Shown piece after piece: positions 19,667 to 30,302 of a DNA stretch of 64,000 nucleotides. The stretch is taken from assembly GCA_037953745.1 (NCBI GenBank), contig JBAKBP010000678.1, positions 124,001 through 188,000 of the forward strand, read 5' to 3'. Positions within the stretch are counted from its first letter, which is position 1, and each line of letters begins with the position of its first letter. Below the pieces are notes generated by a model. That model worked only from the letters and a program-made list of their open reading frames with translations. It searched no databases and was not told the origin of the DNA. The translations under genes were made by a program, and so were the position numbers. The stretch comes from Lithodes maja. Taxonomy: Eukaryota; Arthropoda; Malacostraca; Decapoda; Lithodidae.

Positions 19667-20161
19667 TATTGGTAATTTTCACTCGATACCGTACATTTTA
19701 TTAGTAATTGAGGTAGGTTATTGTTGTATTAGGCACTGATTATACGTTATCACAGGTGTTTATTATACTTTGGCCATCAAATCTTAGGTCTTGTGTCACT
19801 TTCACTTTGACAAATATGCTTTAGAGAGTGTCACTGTCACTGATAATGCTCATTTTCACTCGATACCGTACATTTTATTAGTAATTGAGGTAGGTTATTG
19901 TTGTATTAGGCACTGATTATTCGTTATCACAGGTGTTTATTATACTTTGGCCATCAAATCTTAGGTCTTGTGTCACTTTCACTTTGACAAATATGCTTTA
20001 GAGAGTGTCACTGTCACTGATAATGCTCATTTTCACTCGATACCGTACATTTTATTAGTAATTGAGGTAGGTTATTGTTGTATTAGGCACTGATTATTCA
20101 TTATCACAGGTGTTTATTATACTTTGGCCATCAAATCTTAGGTCTTGTGTCACTTTCACTT
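19667..20161. repeat. 177-bp tandem repeat, about 2.8 units
   Basis: ACTCGATACCG recurs at 19,681, 19,858 and 20,035, an exact 177-bp period, and each unit includes GTGTCACTTTCACTTTGAC. Units are nearly identical. Inside the piggyBac element, 3' of the transposase gene. Confidence 0.92.
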
Positions 20162-20430
20162 AGTTATATGATTTGTAAACGTTTTATATACAATTTATTG
20201 TGTCTTTTTTCACTGATTTATATATTTCTATAGGTTCTAATCATATGAATGTCACTTGGTATATACATATGTGTCACTTTCACATATTATTATGGTGGAA
20301 TTGTATTTGTATCAATTTTCTCATAATACTTGACTTTTTTATTATAATACATTGGTTTTCTTCCACTTTTTGCCTATATATAATTATAGTGTACATATTG
20401 TCATTTTATTTGGCAATTTCAGTATGATTA

Positions 20431-23337
20431 TTAGAACTCCTGCTTGGTGTGGTAAGCAGCGAAGCACCCTACAGCACAGAGTGCCACCTTGCACTCCACA
20501 CACTCCGTGGTTGACTTTTTACCTGGGTGCGGCCTCACCCTGCTGTGGTAGCAGACATAGCACCGCTTCTGATTTGTTCTTCCTGCTGCATTCTGAGGAA
20601 AGAAACCAAGCTGGTGCCTAAGCAGGTATGGAGCAGACTGCAAGCGGTCGATAACGGCGGGCCCAGGATGTGCCACTGCCCTCTGTGGCGTAGCATACTT
20701 CTCCAGGAGCCCCGTCAACACCTGCTTTTGGAACCTCCGCAGGCTATTGAACTTCAGGGGTGGGTTCTCATTCCGAAGCCTGTATATATTATAGGCATTC
20801 AGAATTGACATGTCCACCATATGCAGAAAGAACTTTTTGTACCATCTGCACGAGGTACGCAGGCAGTCAATGAAGCCTATCTGCATGTCGGACTTGTCCA
20901 CCAGCCTCATGTTGACATTGTAGTCCAGGACAGTATCGGGCTTGGTCACCCTGGCCTGGGTGCGGCGATCCACCTTGCCAGTCTCCACCATTTCCCCCTT
21001 GTGGATGGTGGTCAGGAGGTTGACCTTCCGCTGGTCGTGCCAGTGGATAGCCAGAATGGGCCCCGACTTCTTCCTGAAGACATCACCTTTTTTGGTCTTT
21101 GCAGGGAAAGTTGGCATGCCCTTCCTTTTCCCTCGTACTGTGCCTACAGTCCCTGTCTTGCGCTCATGCAGGTACTGTGAGAGAGTGGGGGACGTGTAAT
21201 AGTTGTCCGTGTAGAGGACGTGATTCTTATGGAAGTAGCGGTCCATCATGGCTTGCACCACTGCTCCGCCAAATCCAATGAGGGGGTCCACAAGCACGTC
21301 CCCTTCCTTCCCGCTGTACACCAGGAAGTCCAGGACATAGCCAGTTGTGCAGTCGCACAGCACAAAGAATTTTATGCCAAAGCGATGTCTTTTGGAGGGG
21401 ATGTACTGCCGGAAGCTGAGTTTTCCCCGGAACAGCACAAGAGACTCGTCAATGACGACCTTGCGGAAGGGCTTGAAGTAGGAGGTGAAGCGGTCTCGCA
21501 TCATCTCATACAACGTCCTAATCTTCCACAGCTTGTCTGGGCGGTGGACGTCGGTGTTGGTGACAAGATGGAGCGCTGCGAGGATATCAAGGTACCGGTC
21601 GCGAGCCATATATTTCCCGAAGGCAGGGGTTGAAATCAGATCATTGGTGATCCAATAGTCAGGCAACCTATGCTTCCTGACATGAGGCATTAGCATGGTG
21701 AGTGCCAGGAACACCATGAATTCTTGAGGAGTCACTGGGGTCCACTTCCTCATATGGCCCTTGGTCACCTTGCCCAAAAAGTGTACCTGGAATTGGTGCT
21801 GCTTGTTTGTCTCTTTGACAACATAGCCTACCACCTCCTCATCAAAGAATGCCTCAAATAGTTCGTGTGGTGGAGCATTGGGGCCTGCAGGAAAATTGGG
21901 GGTAATGCCTGAACCCTCCAGTGCCTCATCAAAAGCTGGCACATCAGGGTTGTATCCATCCCCATCAACTACGTCTTGCCATTGAAAAACGTAGAATGGG
22001 TCTTGTCTACGCTGACGAGGAGCTCCAACTGGTAGCCCAGTACGCCCACGGCCAACTCGGGAGGCGCGCGCCCTAGGGCGGCGGCGAGGGCGTCGGTCAG
22101 GGCGGCGGCCAGGGCGGCGGGCAGAAAGACGGGCAGCACGAAGCCGGGCCAAGCGGGTGGGTCGAGGGTCGTCGATGTCCATATAGTCATCGTCATCGTC
22201 AGAGTGGTCATCTTGCCCTGACGGTGGACCTATGTAATCATGGCCAGAGTCTTCAGAGCGGTGCCCTTCATCATCAGTGGCCCCCACATAATCTGGCGGG
22301 GAACCAGTGATGCGTGGGCGGCGTGCGGGTGGGCGAGGTGGGGAAGGAGTGACAGGTGAGGCTGTGTCCTCCAGAGGTCCCGGGCTCCTTGGCCTGCGAC
22401 GAGTCACAGAAAGCAATGATTCAGTTTCACTAGGCCCAGGTATTGGTGATGCGACCTCAAATACTTCTGCAGGAAGACATGTTGAAGGCGGGAGAGGTGG
22501 GGAGGACCGTGGGGAAAGTTGCGGGGACGTATGGCTGGGGCCGGCAGGGGTGGACGCCGCCGCGGGAGCCTCAAACAAAACTCTCTTACTTTTCTTCATT
22601 TTCTTGGTATATTTTCTACCTTTCCCCTTTTCGGCAGCAGTATGTCTCCTGTCGGGGGACCTAGGAGGCAAATAGGCCGAAAGTGGGGGGTCCTCAACCC
22701 TTGGCAATGGTGGGGGTGGTGGGGAAGAATGCGGGGCATCCGGGTCATCTTGGGTGGCGTGGGTAGATAAGGGAGACAATGGCGGTCGAGAAGGGTCACC
22801 ACGCTGACCCTCACTCACAGCCTCATCCTCACCAACTATTTTAGCTTGTTCCCTAGCTGCCGCGGCCGCCTTTTCAAGTATTTTTAACTTGTAGAAATGG
22901 AGCTTGAAAGGCGATTTACCTGGGGAAGGGCTTGGAGTCGTGTCACTTATGCGAAATTTTGTTTGTGACCTTGAACTCTCCCACTCACTCACTCTCGCAA
23001 GTTCACTTTCTTTAGGTAAACCAGCTTCCTCAACAACTGGTACATCACCTTCATCACTCTCATCACTCTCAAATTCTTTCGCAAATCCCAGGAATTGTTC
23101 TTTATCACTCTCATGGCCATAATCACTCGACTTATAATTACTCGAGTGGTCACTCACTTCTTCATCAATCTTATGCTTGGCATCAGCTTTCTCATAAAGT
23201 CTCAAAGTCGTCTCAATACCTCCGGGAGATAACACATTTAGGCGATGGCGTCGGGGTAAGGCACGACGCACTATCAAGGGCGTCGTAGGAAGCACGATGT
23301 CGGACACGGCGGAATCACTATTTGGTGTACTGTCCAT
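20431..23337 (-). CDS. piggyBac-family transposase (DDE_Tnp_1_7), intact
   Basis: 968 aa. Catalyses cut-and-paste transposition at TTAA in the nucleus. Residues 1-440 are Ser/Pro/Asp-rich and disordered, with an Arg-rich stretch (RRPGRRPDRRPRRRPRAR) like a nuclear localisation signal. The catalytic domain runs about 460-880. The acidic triad is visible as VVIDESLVLFRG (D630), VLYTDNYYTS (D711) and MRLVDKSD (D814, with D817). Spacings of 81 and 103 compare with 78 and 101 in the moth enzyme. The C-terminus is Cys-rich (CYVCYH, CVECKVALCAVGC), matching the zinc-binding domain that recognises element ends. No stops or shifts, so it could be active. PGBD-like domestication is less likely because TTAA-flanked ends are present. 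Confidence 0.95.
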   Translation of the reverse strand: MDSTPNSDSAVSDIVLPTTPLIVRRALPRRHRLNVLSPGGIETTLRLYEKADAKHKIDEEVSDHSSNYKSSDYGHESDKEQFLGFAKEFESDESDEGDVPVVEEAGLPKESELARVSEWESSRSQTKFRISDTTPSPSPGKSPFKLHFYKLKILEKAAAAAREQAKIVGEDEAVSEGQRGDPSRPPLSPLSTHATQDDPDAPHSSPPPPPLPRVEDPPLSAYLPPRSPDRRHTAAEKGKGRKYTKKMKKSKRVLFEAPAAASTPAGPSHTSPQLSPRSSPPLPPSTCLPAEVFEVASPIPGPSETESLLSVTRRRPRSPGPLEDTASPVTPSPPRPPARRPRITGSPPDYVGATDDEGHRSEDSGHDYIGPPSGQDDHSDDDDDYMDIDDPRPTRLARLRAARLSARRPGRRPDRRPRRRPRARASRVGRGRTGLPVGAPRQRRQDPFYVFQWQDVVDGDGYNPDVPAFDEALEGSGITPNFPAGPNAPPHELFEAFFDEEVVGYVVKETNKQHQFQVHFLGKVTKGHMRKWTPVTPQEFMVFLALTMLMPHVRKHRLPDYWITNDLISTPAFGKYMARDRYLDILAALHLVTNTDVHRPDKLWKIRTLYEMMRDRFTSYFKPFRKVVIDESLVLFRGKLSFRQYIPSKRHRFGIKFFVLCDCTTGYVLDFLVYSGKEGDVLVDPLIGFGGAVVQAMMDRYFHKNHVLYTDNYYTSPTLSQYLHERKTGTVGTVRGKRKGMPTFPAKTKKGDVFRKKSGPILAIHWHDQRKVNLLTTIHKGEMVETGKVDRRTQARVTKPDTVLDYNVNMRLVDKSDMQIGFIDCLRTSCRWYKKFFLHMVDMSILNAYNIYRLRNENPPLKFNSLRRFQKQVLTGLLEKYATPQRAVAHPGPAVIDRLQSAPYLLRHQLGFFPQNAAGRTNQKRCYVCYHSRVRPHPGKKSTTECVECKVALCAVGCFAAYHTKQEF

Positions 23338-23534
23338 GATGGCGTCGGGGTAGATACTGTTGTTGTGGCGTCGTTGACGCCGGGTGGCGCCACCTACCGC
23401 CCAATCATCACAAAATGTGCGCGCGGCTTTCGAAAATCAAGCACGAAAGCAAGGGGCGTACATGAGGCCATCCGGGTTGCGCGGGCCGAGTATGTTATGG
23501 GCGTATATGAGGTCATCCGGGTTGGAGGGGTTAA

Positions 23535-24046
23535 ACATCGAATTTTTTTTTTTTTTTTTTTTTTGCCCTTGGGCCATGCAAAATATCAGTCCTCTACCTC
23601 CCCTCCTTCCCCACTTTCCTCCCATCCTTCAGTTATCACCTATTTTCCTTGTTATTCCCTTATTCTGAGGTATATTTTCGTGCTAACATTAGCGAGTTGC
23701 AAGCAGGGCATTGTCATCACTGTTAGCAAGCGAGTGCAAGAGAGAGAAAGAGAGTATCGATCGACAGTGTCTCAGTGGCCTTGGGGGAAATTGGCGGGAA
23801 AGGAGGTTGCCTCACCCACACATTATGTAACTCGCGGCCTGTATCGCCAATTTTGACCATCCAAACGCTGTTTTCACTCGTTTTATTGTTGTAACAGGTT
23901 AATACCTTTATAATCAACCTATAATAGGCGCATATGGATAAGTATTAATGCTATTTATGGTAAAATTAATATTTTAGTGATGGAAACAGCTCAAATACGT
24001 CAGCACAGGCAGACGTTTCTAATTACCCACATGCGCAGTTCAGAGG
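23535..24046 (-). mobile_element. TTAA MITE copy F (end-truncated)
   Basis: Begins directly at the TTAA shared with the piggyBac element, in the middle of the family sequence (ACATCGAATTTT), so its CCCGGG end is missing. The other end is intact (GCGCAGTTCAGAGG, TTAA 24,047-24,050). Confidence 0.8.
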
Positions 24047-24050
24047 TTAA

Positions 24051-24576
24051 GAGGGAGGCCTAAAAAAAACATTTAAAACAGCCCCAGTAGCACTAAACAA
24101 TTTTTTTTTCCCTATACCTCATATCACTCCTCCACATCCCCTCCTTCCTCCCTTTCCCCTCCCCCTTCAATTATCACCTATTTTCCCTGTTATTCCCTAA
24201 TTCGTTGGTATATTTTTGTGCTAACATTAGCAAACTGTGTGGAGGATGTGCTTAAGTGCCTAGTGGGTGTGTTACATGACCGAGTGTGTGTATGAGTAGG
24301 CTCAGTGTGGCTTGAGGCCTCGTGGAGGGAGGGGTTGCCTCAATTTTCTCCATAATTCATGAATGGGCTGGTCCATCTATATTCGTGATTTTGACCAGAA
24401 AAATTATATTTTAACTTGTTTTATTGTTGTTACAGGTTACTATCTTCATAGTGAAGGTAAAATAGGCTCATATGAATAAGTAATAACGATATTTATCGTA
24501 AAATGACGATTATAGGCCTGAATAGAGCCAATATGGGGAGCTAGTTCAATACCCCCCCCCCCTCGCCGTTTTCGGG
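24051..24576 (-). mobile_element. TTAA MITE copy G (diverged)
   Basis: Between TTAA 24,047-24,050 and 24,577-24,580. Only partly alignable to the family: CATTTAAAACAGCCCC matches copy D, and CTAACATTAGC and TTTTATTGTTGTTACAGGTTA keep family order. The left edge GAGGGAGGCC would follow ACTC-TTAA in copy D, suggesting that F inserted into G at its palindrome. Confidence 0.6.
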
Positions 24577-24682
24577 TTAACTGCTGAGGGCAACACTGAG
24601 ACTAAGTTAACTAGGATTTGCTGCTCTTGTTGAATTCTAGTTAGGGTAGGAAATGAGATTTTTATGTGTTGTGAAATGGTGT

Positions 24683-24988
24683 TCAACGTTGCATCCAGAT
24701 CACCTTCGTACTTTGTGTCCTGATACGGGTGTGGGCGACGAAGATGCCCAATGAGGGTTTGATGGCTTCAATCACTATGGGCCTGAATTGGTCCCACGTG
24801 AGGGTAGGGGTTACCTGATATGCGACTAGGGAAATGACTTTTCCCAAGTGCGTAAGTGCTACGGCGATTTTTTCTCGATCCGTAGTATACGCCAAATCTA
24901 GCACAGGCTTTACAATGTCCATGTATGTTTCTATTCCGTAGGTTTCCCCATCGTATTTCGGAATGGGAATGTGAGAACGGGTTGCCAT
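24683..24988 (-). pseudogene. Gag fragment related to the 46-48 kb Gag
   Basis: A 101-aa frame starting MATRSHIPIPKYDGETYG, with MDIVKPVLDLAYTTDREKIA. It matches the pattern HIPKYDVNTYDITSYLDIIKPV...DRKKIAMA at the start of the Gag at 46,235-48,427. It lies just inside a primer-binding site and LTR (25,070 on), as expected for a minus-strand element. The frame decays after about 85 residues and the element is cut at 24,580 by MITE G. Confidence 0.75.
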
Positions 24989-25069
24989 CTTGATGTTATT
25001 ATGTTTCTATTGCTTCAAAAATGTAATGTAATGAAATCTATCCGAATCAAGAACCACCGCTGCCGCCAA

Positions 25070-26676
25070 TGTTATACCCTGATTTTATACAGGATTAACT
25101 TGGTATAGGTGGGTTCTGCAAGATTGGGTTATAGGACTTCATGCACAGTACACAATGGAATCAACCGATGACATAAATAACATCACAGTAATGGTTTATA
25201 ATGCAGCTTTATTCTCCAAAAACACTAGGTAGAATAATGGTTATATGTGCACTTGAAATAATGGTAAATTGAATAAGTCAGATGCGTATTTTTGGACGTT
25301 TACAATCTCTAGCACTTCTCGCGGATTTGGATGGAGGTTCACTTCCCACTTCCAACGTTCAGGTATTATGCTTCTGATCACCTTATTTTGACAATATTAG
25401 GGTACACGAATCACGCGGGTTAAGTATTTCGCTTTATTAACTCTCCGGCAATATGACTTTTAATCAACGATGAAGGTATAAGTAATATGGTTATAGCCCA
25501 AGAATTAACGTAAAGGGATAACTGTAGCTAGTTGCACTGGTCTAGTATATTCGCTTGTCTAGGTAACACTTCAGACCGAAAAACATCAGTGAGGGGCGAA
25601 TCAGGTTTCTGGTGGAGAATCACAATCACTTCTTTCAGAATTGCTGTCGCTCGAGCCGTAGTCCTAATAATTCAGACTTATTTCTTTGGCGAGGTAAAAC
25701 CTGATGGCAAGAATAATTACGGGAGTCAGTTAAATCAGCTAAATTTCACTGATATATATTAATACATACTAGCATAATAATCACTTGCTTCCTAACATCA
25801 GAGAAGATTGAGACATAACCGCGTACACTGGATGGTTGAGTTAATAGCACCGTAATACTGGTACTTTGCGAGTTAACACTGTGATAGAGTTTTCCTGGTT
25901 ATCTTGCGTCGGTGGTATCGGGGGTTAACAGCAGCTCCGGGGCCGTCCAAGCTGTCCGGGAACGTAAGACAGTCGGAAAAAAGCGACTGCTTAACTATCT
26001 CTGGTCCTTATAAGAGGTTCAAGGAATGCGGGCGGCTTTTCGCCTTTTTGTCAACAATGCTGATGGGGCCTACAGTCAATTGCTGCCAAGGAGTTATGTT
26101 TGCAGAATCCTCTATTAGGTTGCTCACATAATCCCTTCTAACATTACAAGATCTTTCTGCCTTAGACCAGTTATGAGTTATGAATGTTCGTGAACTCAAG
26201 TAGTAGAGGGGGCACTACCAGAAGTTTAGGAAACAATCAATAATTGGTGAATTTGTTGTCTACCAATATAATATTACTGCCGGCAGTCCCGAACGCAATA
26301 GTATATTCATAAAGAGTTTAATTCACTTCCTCACAGAGTTGCACAGATTACGGAACGCCGAAGTTATCGAGAATCTTGAGGGGGGGGGGGGTACTAGACG
26401 ACAACACAATGCGGTCAACCGTGCTTTGAGCTCTAATATTCAACTGGCCAACTGTTGTCTCTGTGTCATATTTATAGGCTGGTCAAGGAAGCCTCAGGAA
26501 TATTCTAGAAGTATTGGATGTCAGTGCTATGAAGTAGTTAATTTATTCTGGTGAACTTAGGGGTTAGGCAATAGGGAGGGGGGTCTTTAATGTGGCGGTA
26601 AGTAACTTGTCATCTGATTTATTATCGTGGATATCTTAACTCTAGTATGAGGTACTAGTAGAGTTGGTTAGGCGGA
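25070..26676 (-). repeat. LTR copy of the TGTTAT-CCCTG family (minus element)
   Basis: Starts TGTTATACCCTG immediately after CCGCTGCCGCCAA, which on the minus strand is the primer-binding site TGGCGGCAGCGG. Aligns with 34,810-37,191 once MITE K is removed; recognisable similarity ends at TTAGGCGGAT (26,676). The TTAA at 25,841-25,844 is the empty counterpart of the MITE K site. Confidence 0.75.
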
Positions 26677-26808
26677 TATTATATTTTATCTAAAATATGC
26701 GTAATTGTTAATTCAATTTGAATTTATTGTTCTCGAATTTTCGGTGACCCTAGAGGACCCGCGTGGGGTCAAGGGGCTCAGTGTTCTAGTTTCCAGCCAG
26801 CGATTAAC

Positions 26809-27102
26809 ATGTCTAACTTGTCTTGTGAAAAGGGCGATGGTGGAATCCAGAATTTCGATCATCGATACAAAGATGCAGCCGACGACCTCTACAACCTTTG
26901 TGTGAGCCATGGTCTTATTTTAGACCATAAAAACTGTGAACAGTGTGGACAAAGTGCTTCCTTTGACTTAAACAAGAAAAGGTGGAGATGCCAAAAATTA
27001 ATGGTGATCGGGAAACGGAAAAGAAACAAATGTGGTTGGTCCCAGAGTGTGTTCGTCAACACCTTTTTTTGGAAGGTGGTAATTAGTGTATTTTTGGTTT
27101 AG
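26809..27102 (+). CDS. Merlin/ISXO2-like transposase N-terminal zinc ribbon (possible exon)
   Basis: 97 codons. CEQCGQSASF, then RWRCQK and CGWSQSVFVNTFF follow the pattern C-x2-C ... W-R-C ... C-x-W-S-x-S-x-F of the zinc ribbon that precedes the DDE domain of Merlin (IS1016/ISXO2-like) transposases. The frame ends a few codons after NTFF. GAAG-GTGGTAATTA at about 27,074 resembles a splice donor, so this could be a first exon whose catalytic part lies elsewhere, or a fragment. No catalytic domain is seen downstream on this strand before 27.9 kb. Confidence 0.5.
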   Translation: MSNLSCEKGDGGIQNFDHRYKDAADDLYNLCVSHGLILDHKNCEQCGQSASFDLNKKRWRCQKLMVIGKRKRNKCGWSQSVFVNTFFWKVVISVFLV

Positions 27103-27811
27103 TCTGTGCTCAAAAATCCATTTTCTTTAATACTCCATTTTTTATTTTCAGTCTTGATTACGAAAACCTGAAAATTCATACTGTAGGGTCTCAAAAAATT
27201 ACAAAAAGTTTTTTTTAAGCATTTCCCTTTTCTTAAACTGCATAAAAACAACAGGGGGTTGTAGGGGGTTGGTGGGAGGGGGGTGGGGGTAGGGGGGAGA
27301 GGAGGACATAAACTAAACAATTACCCAATTATATTTATTAATGATATGTGCAGAAATATGATAAGGCAAGCACTCAAGGATTTACACAGCCTATAGTCTG
27401 TTTACTCCTAGCCTAGCCTATCTCAAAGCCTACTGATTTAACCTAACTTAACACAAAAGTCTAGCCTAGCCTAACTTTAAATACTGTACTGTAGAATACT
27501 AGGACACAAGGCTCAGTGATCAGCAGTCTATGACCAGTACCAGTAATGCAAAATATATGGTAATCTAACCTTCTTGCCCGACACTGTAGCCTAAACTAAA
27601 TCACTGACCTACATGTGTACAGTATAACCCTCCTAACTGGTTACACACTGAATATCTTACCGGGTAATCACCCTAGGGACTTAAAAGCTCATAGGATGGT
27701 ATTTGGCCCTCCAATATAGGAAAGCCCCAATCCTGCCTGCCCAAAACCAAGGTGATCACCCTCACTGGTCAGCCTCCACGTGTGTAATGTAGAACAAGAC
27801 CCCCAGATCAG
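27103..27811. other. Noncoding spacer
   Basis: AT-rich sequence with short CCTAGCCTA / TAACCTAA motifs and a GGGTGGGGGTAGGGGG run at about 27,280-27,300. No gene, terminal repeat or known element was recognised. Confidence 0.5.
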
Positions 27812-27977
27812 ATCAGATCAGATGTTGTTCGGGAAGTAATGCCTTAACAAAGGCACTTCCCTGAGAGGTTCTTGTAATTTTCCTTTTGTGACGTGCTCTG
27901 TTATATTATATTGTTTTTTTTTTTTTTTTTTTGTTTTTTTTTTTTTTTTTCTCTGTTGCATTATAATCTGTTTCTTC

Positions 27978-28847
27978 TTATTCCAGCTCCTTCATTTTCT
28001 TGGTTCTTGTTCTCCACATACCATATAACATCTTCACTCGTTCCTGGTTTTCTTCTTTGAACAGTAGATTTCCTATCACTTGATTTTCCTCCTCAACGTA
28101 AGGTTGTTGTAGCGCTGTTTCCTTTACTCTCTCCTCTATATATATAGGGCACCATAAAATAAAGTGTTTGATGTCCTCTATCTCAGCATTACATAGTAAG
28201 CATTTTATATCTCCTCCTACATGCCTGTTTCTGTCTCTTACATTTAAATTATTCGTTCTACACCTATATAATATGACTGAAGCTTCTGTATTATCATAAA
28301 GTTCTTCTTCTCCCTTTATTTCTGATTTAAAGGCCCTGTATATTTCTAAACTGCTTTTCTCCCCTAGCTCTTCCTGCCATTTCCTTGTATCCCAATTTTT
28401 AACTTTCTTCTTAATTTCTTCCTTCAGTATACTCGATAAATCTGTTTCTCCTAAATTTAAAATTTTTATATATTTTCTAATTTCCATTGTCCATGGATCT
28501 TTTTTGTTGTTTAATTTGTCTTCTGTTATTCTTCTAAGTAAATCATTACTGTCTTCTCCTCTTAAATATTTTAAATATTTTATACTTCCTTCCATAATTC
28601 TTGCTTCCATTGTGGATGCTCCTATCTCCCCTCTCAGGGTCACTTTTTGTGCATATCTCGGTGCCCCTAATATTTGTCTAAATATCCTATTTTCAATATT
28701 TTGTAACTTGTTTATTTCTGTTTTTGTAAATCCTATTATGCTTGAGCCATACAGGACCGACGGGAGCACCACACTCTTCCAGTATGTTTTACCAATTATA
28801 ATTTTGTTGCAGCTTTGTGCTATTACCGGATAGGTCATATTAGCCAT
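27978..28847 (-). pseudogene. LINE ORF, C-terminal region with CCHC-type motif
   Basis: 289 codons. The start (WKSVVLPSVLYGSSIIGF) is the thumb/post-RT segment typical of LINEs where an aromatic V-L-Y-G patch follows the RT. Near the end CLLCNAEIEDIKHFILWC gives C-x2-C-x8-H-x4-C, the knuckle found after the RT in many APE LINEs. No stop codons inside. Its upstream continuation at 28,848-28,939 is interrupted by MITE H. Confidence 0.8.
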
Positions 28848-28939
28848 TTTATTCGCTTTTCCTATTGCCTCAGATTTCTGGTCTTTGAAACAATTTCTAG
28901 TATCATTTACTTTTATTCCTAAATACTTAATCTGCTTAA

Positions 28940-30193
28940 CCTAACAAGTGCGCATGGGGGTAATTGGAAACGTCCCCCTGTGCTGACGTATTTGAGGTGT
29001 TTCCGTCACTAAAATATTCATTGTACCATTAACCCGGGAGCTGCGGGAAGACTCTTAAGAGTTCCCCCGGCGGACTGCGGGAAGACTCTCCTGAGTAAGT
29101 AAAATTAAAAATCAACTTTTGACATCGAATTTTTATTTTTTTTTTTATTTTTATTTTTATTATTTTTTTTTTTTTTTGGCCCCTGGGCCATGCAAAATCT
29201 CAGTCCTCTACCTCCCCTCCTTCCCCACTTTCCTCCTATCCCTTAGTTATCACCTATTTTCCCTATTATTCCCTTATTCTGAGGTATATTTTCGTGCTAA
29301 CATTAGCGAGTTGCAAGCAGGGTGTTGTCATCACTGATAGCAATCGAGTGCAAGAGAGAGAGAGAGAGTATCGATCGACTGTGTCACAGTGGCCTTGGGG
29401 AAAATTGGCGGGAAGGTAGCTTGCCTCACCCATACATTATACAACTCGCGGGCTATATCTCCGATTTTGACCATCCAAACGCTGTTTTCACTCGTTTTAT
29501 TGTTGTTTCAGGTTAATACCTTTATAATCAACCCATAATAGGCGCATATGGATAATTATTAATGCTATTAATGGTACAATGAATATTTTAGTGACGAAAA
29601 ACCTCAAATACGTCAGCACAGGGGGAGGTTTTCAATTACCCCCGTGCGCACTTCAGAGGTTAATAGCATTAATAATTATCCATATGCGCCTATTATGGGT
29701 TGATTATAAAGGTATTAACCTGAAACAACAATAAAACGAGTGAAAACAGCGTTTGGATATTCAAAATCGGAGATATAGCCCGCGAGTTGTATAATGTATG
29801 GGTGAGGCAAACTGCTTTCCCGCCAATTTCCCCCAAGGCCACTGAGACACAGTCGATCGATACTCTCTCTCTCTCTCTTGCACTCGCTTGCCATCAGTGA
29901 TGACAACACCCTGCTTGCAACTCGCTAATGTTAGCACGAAAATATACCTCAGAATAAGGGAATAATAGGGAAAATAGGTGATAACTGAAGGAGAGGAGGA
30001 AAGTGGGGAAGGAGGGGAGGTAGAGGACAGATTTTGCATGGCCCAGGGGCCAAAAAAAAATAAAAAAATAAAAAAATAAATTTTTTTTTTTTTTTTTTCG
30101 ATGTCAAAAGTTGATTTTTTGTTTTACTTACTCTCAAGAGTCTTCCCGCAGTCCGCCGGGGGAACTCTTAAGAGTCTCCCCGCAGTTCCCGGG
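28940..30193 (+). mobile_element. TTAA MITE copy H, containing copy I
   Basis: TTAA 28,936-28,939 and 30,194-30,197. Inserted into the LINE; interrupted at an internal TTAA (ACCA-TTAA-TAGC) by copy I. After I the sequence resumes TAGCATTAATAATTATCC exactly where H stopped. Confidence 0.9.
29033..29659 (-). mobile_element. TTAA MITE copy I, nested in copy H
   Basis: TTAA 29,029-29,032 and 29,660-29,663. Complete copy whose left end is CCCGGGAGCTGCGGG and right end GTGCGCACTTCAGAGG. The latter is the version of the second terminus that best mirrors the first as an inverted repeat. Confidence 0.9.
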
Positions 30194-30302
30194 TTAACTA
30201 CTTCTATTTCTTTGATATTGTTTGGTTTCTCCTTCATATTAAATATTAATATATGACTTTTATTTTTATTTATGTTTAGCCCACATTCATTTCCTATTTT
30301 AA

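Larger units (their letters stand above)
19241..23530 (-). mobile_element. Complete piggyBac-like DNA transposon
   Basis: TTAA at 19,237-19,240 and 23,531-23,534 bound a 4,290-bp unit with imperfect inverted ends: CCCTCCAGCCCCGG on the left, and on the complementary strand of the right end CCCCTCCAACCCGG. TTAA duplication, CCC-type ends and an intact DDD transposase in between are diagnostic of the piggyBac superfamily. About 1.2 kb of noncoding DNA with 177-bp tandem repeats lies on the 3' side of the gene. Confidence 0.92.

Noticed and set aside
19667..20161. CRISPR-like array
   Set aside because: Repeats of 177 bp are directly abutting with no unique spacers, and the context is a eukaryotic transposon.
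19241..24576. The piggyBac-like element as direct parent of the TTAA MITEs
   Set aside because: Both use TTAA, but the terminal sequences differ (CCCTCCA/CCCCTCCA versus CCCGGGAACTGC/CCTCTGAAGTGC), so direct parentage is not supported; a related transposase is needed.
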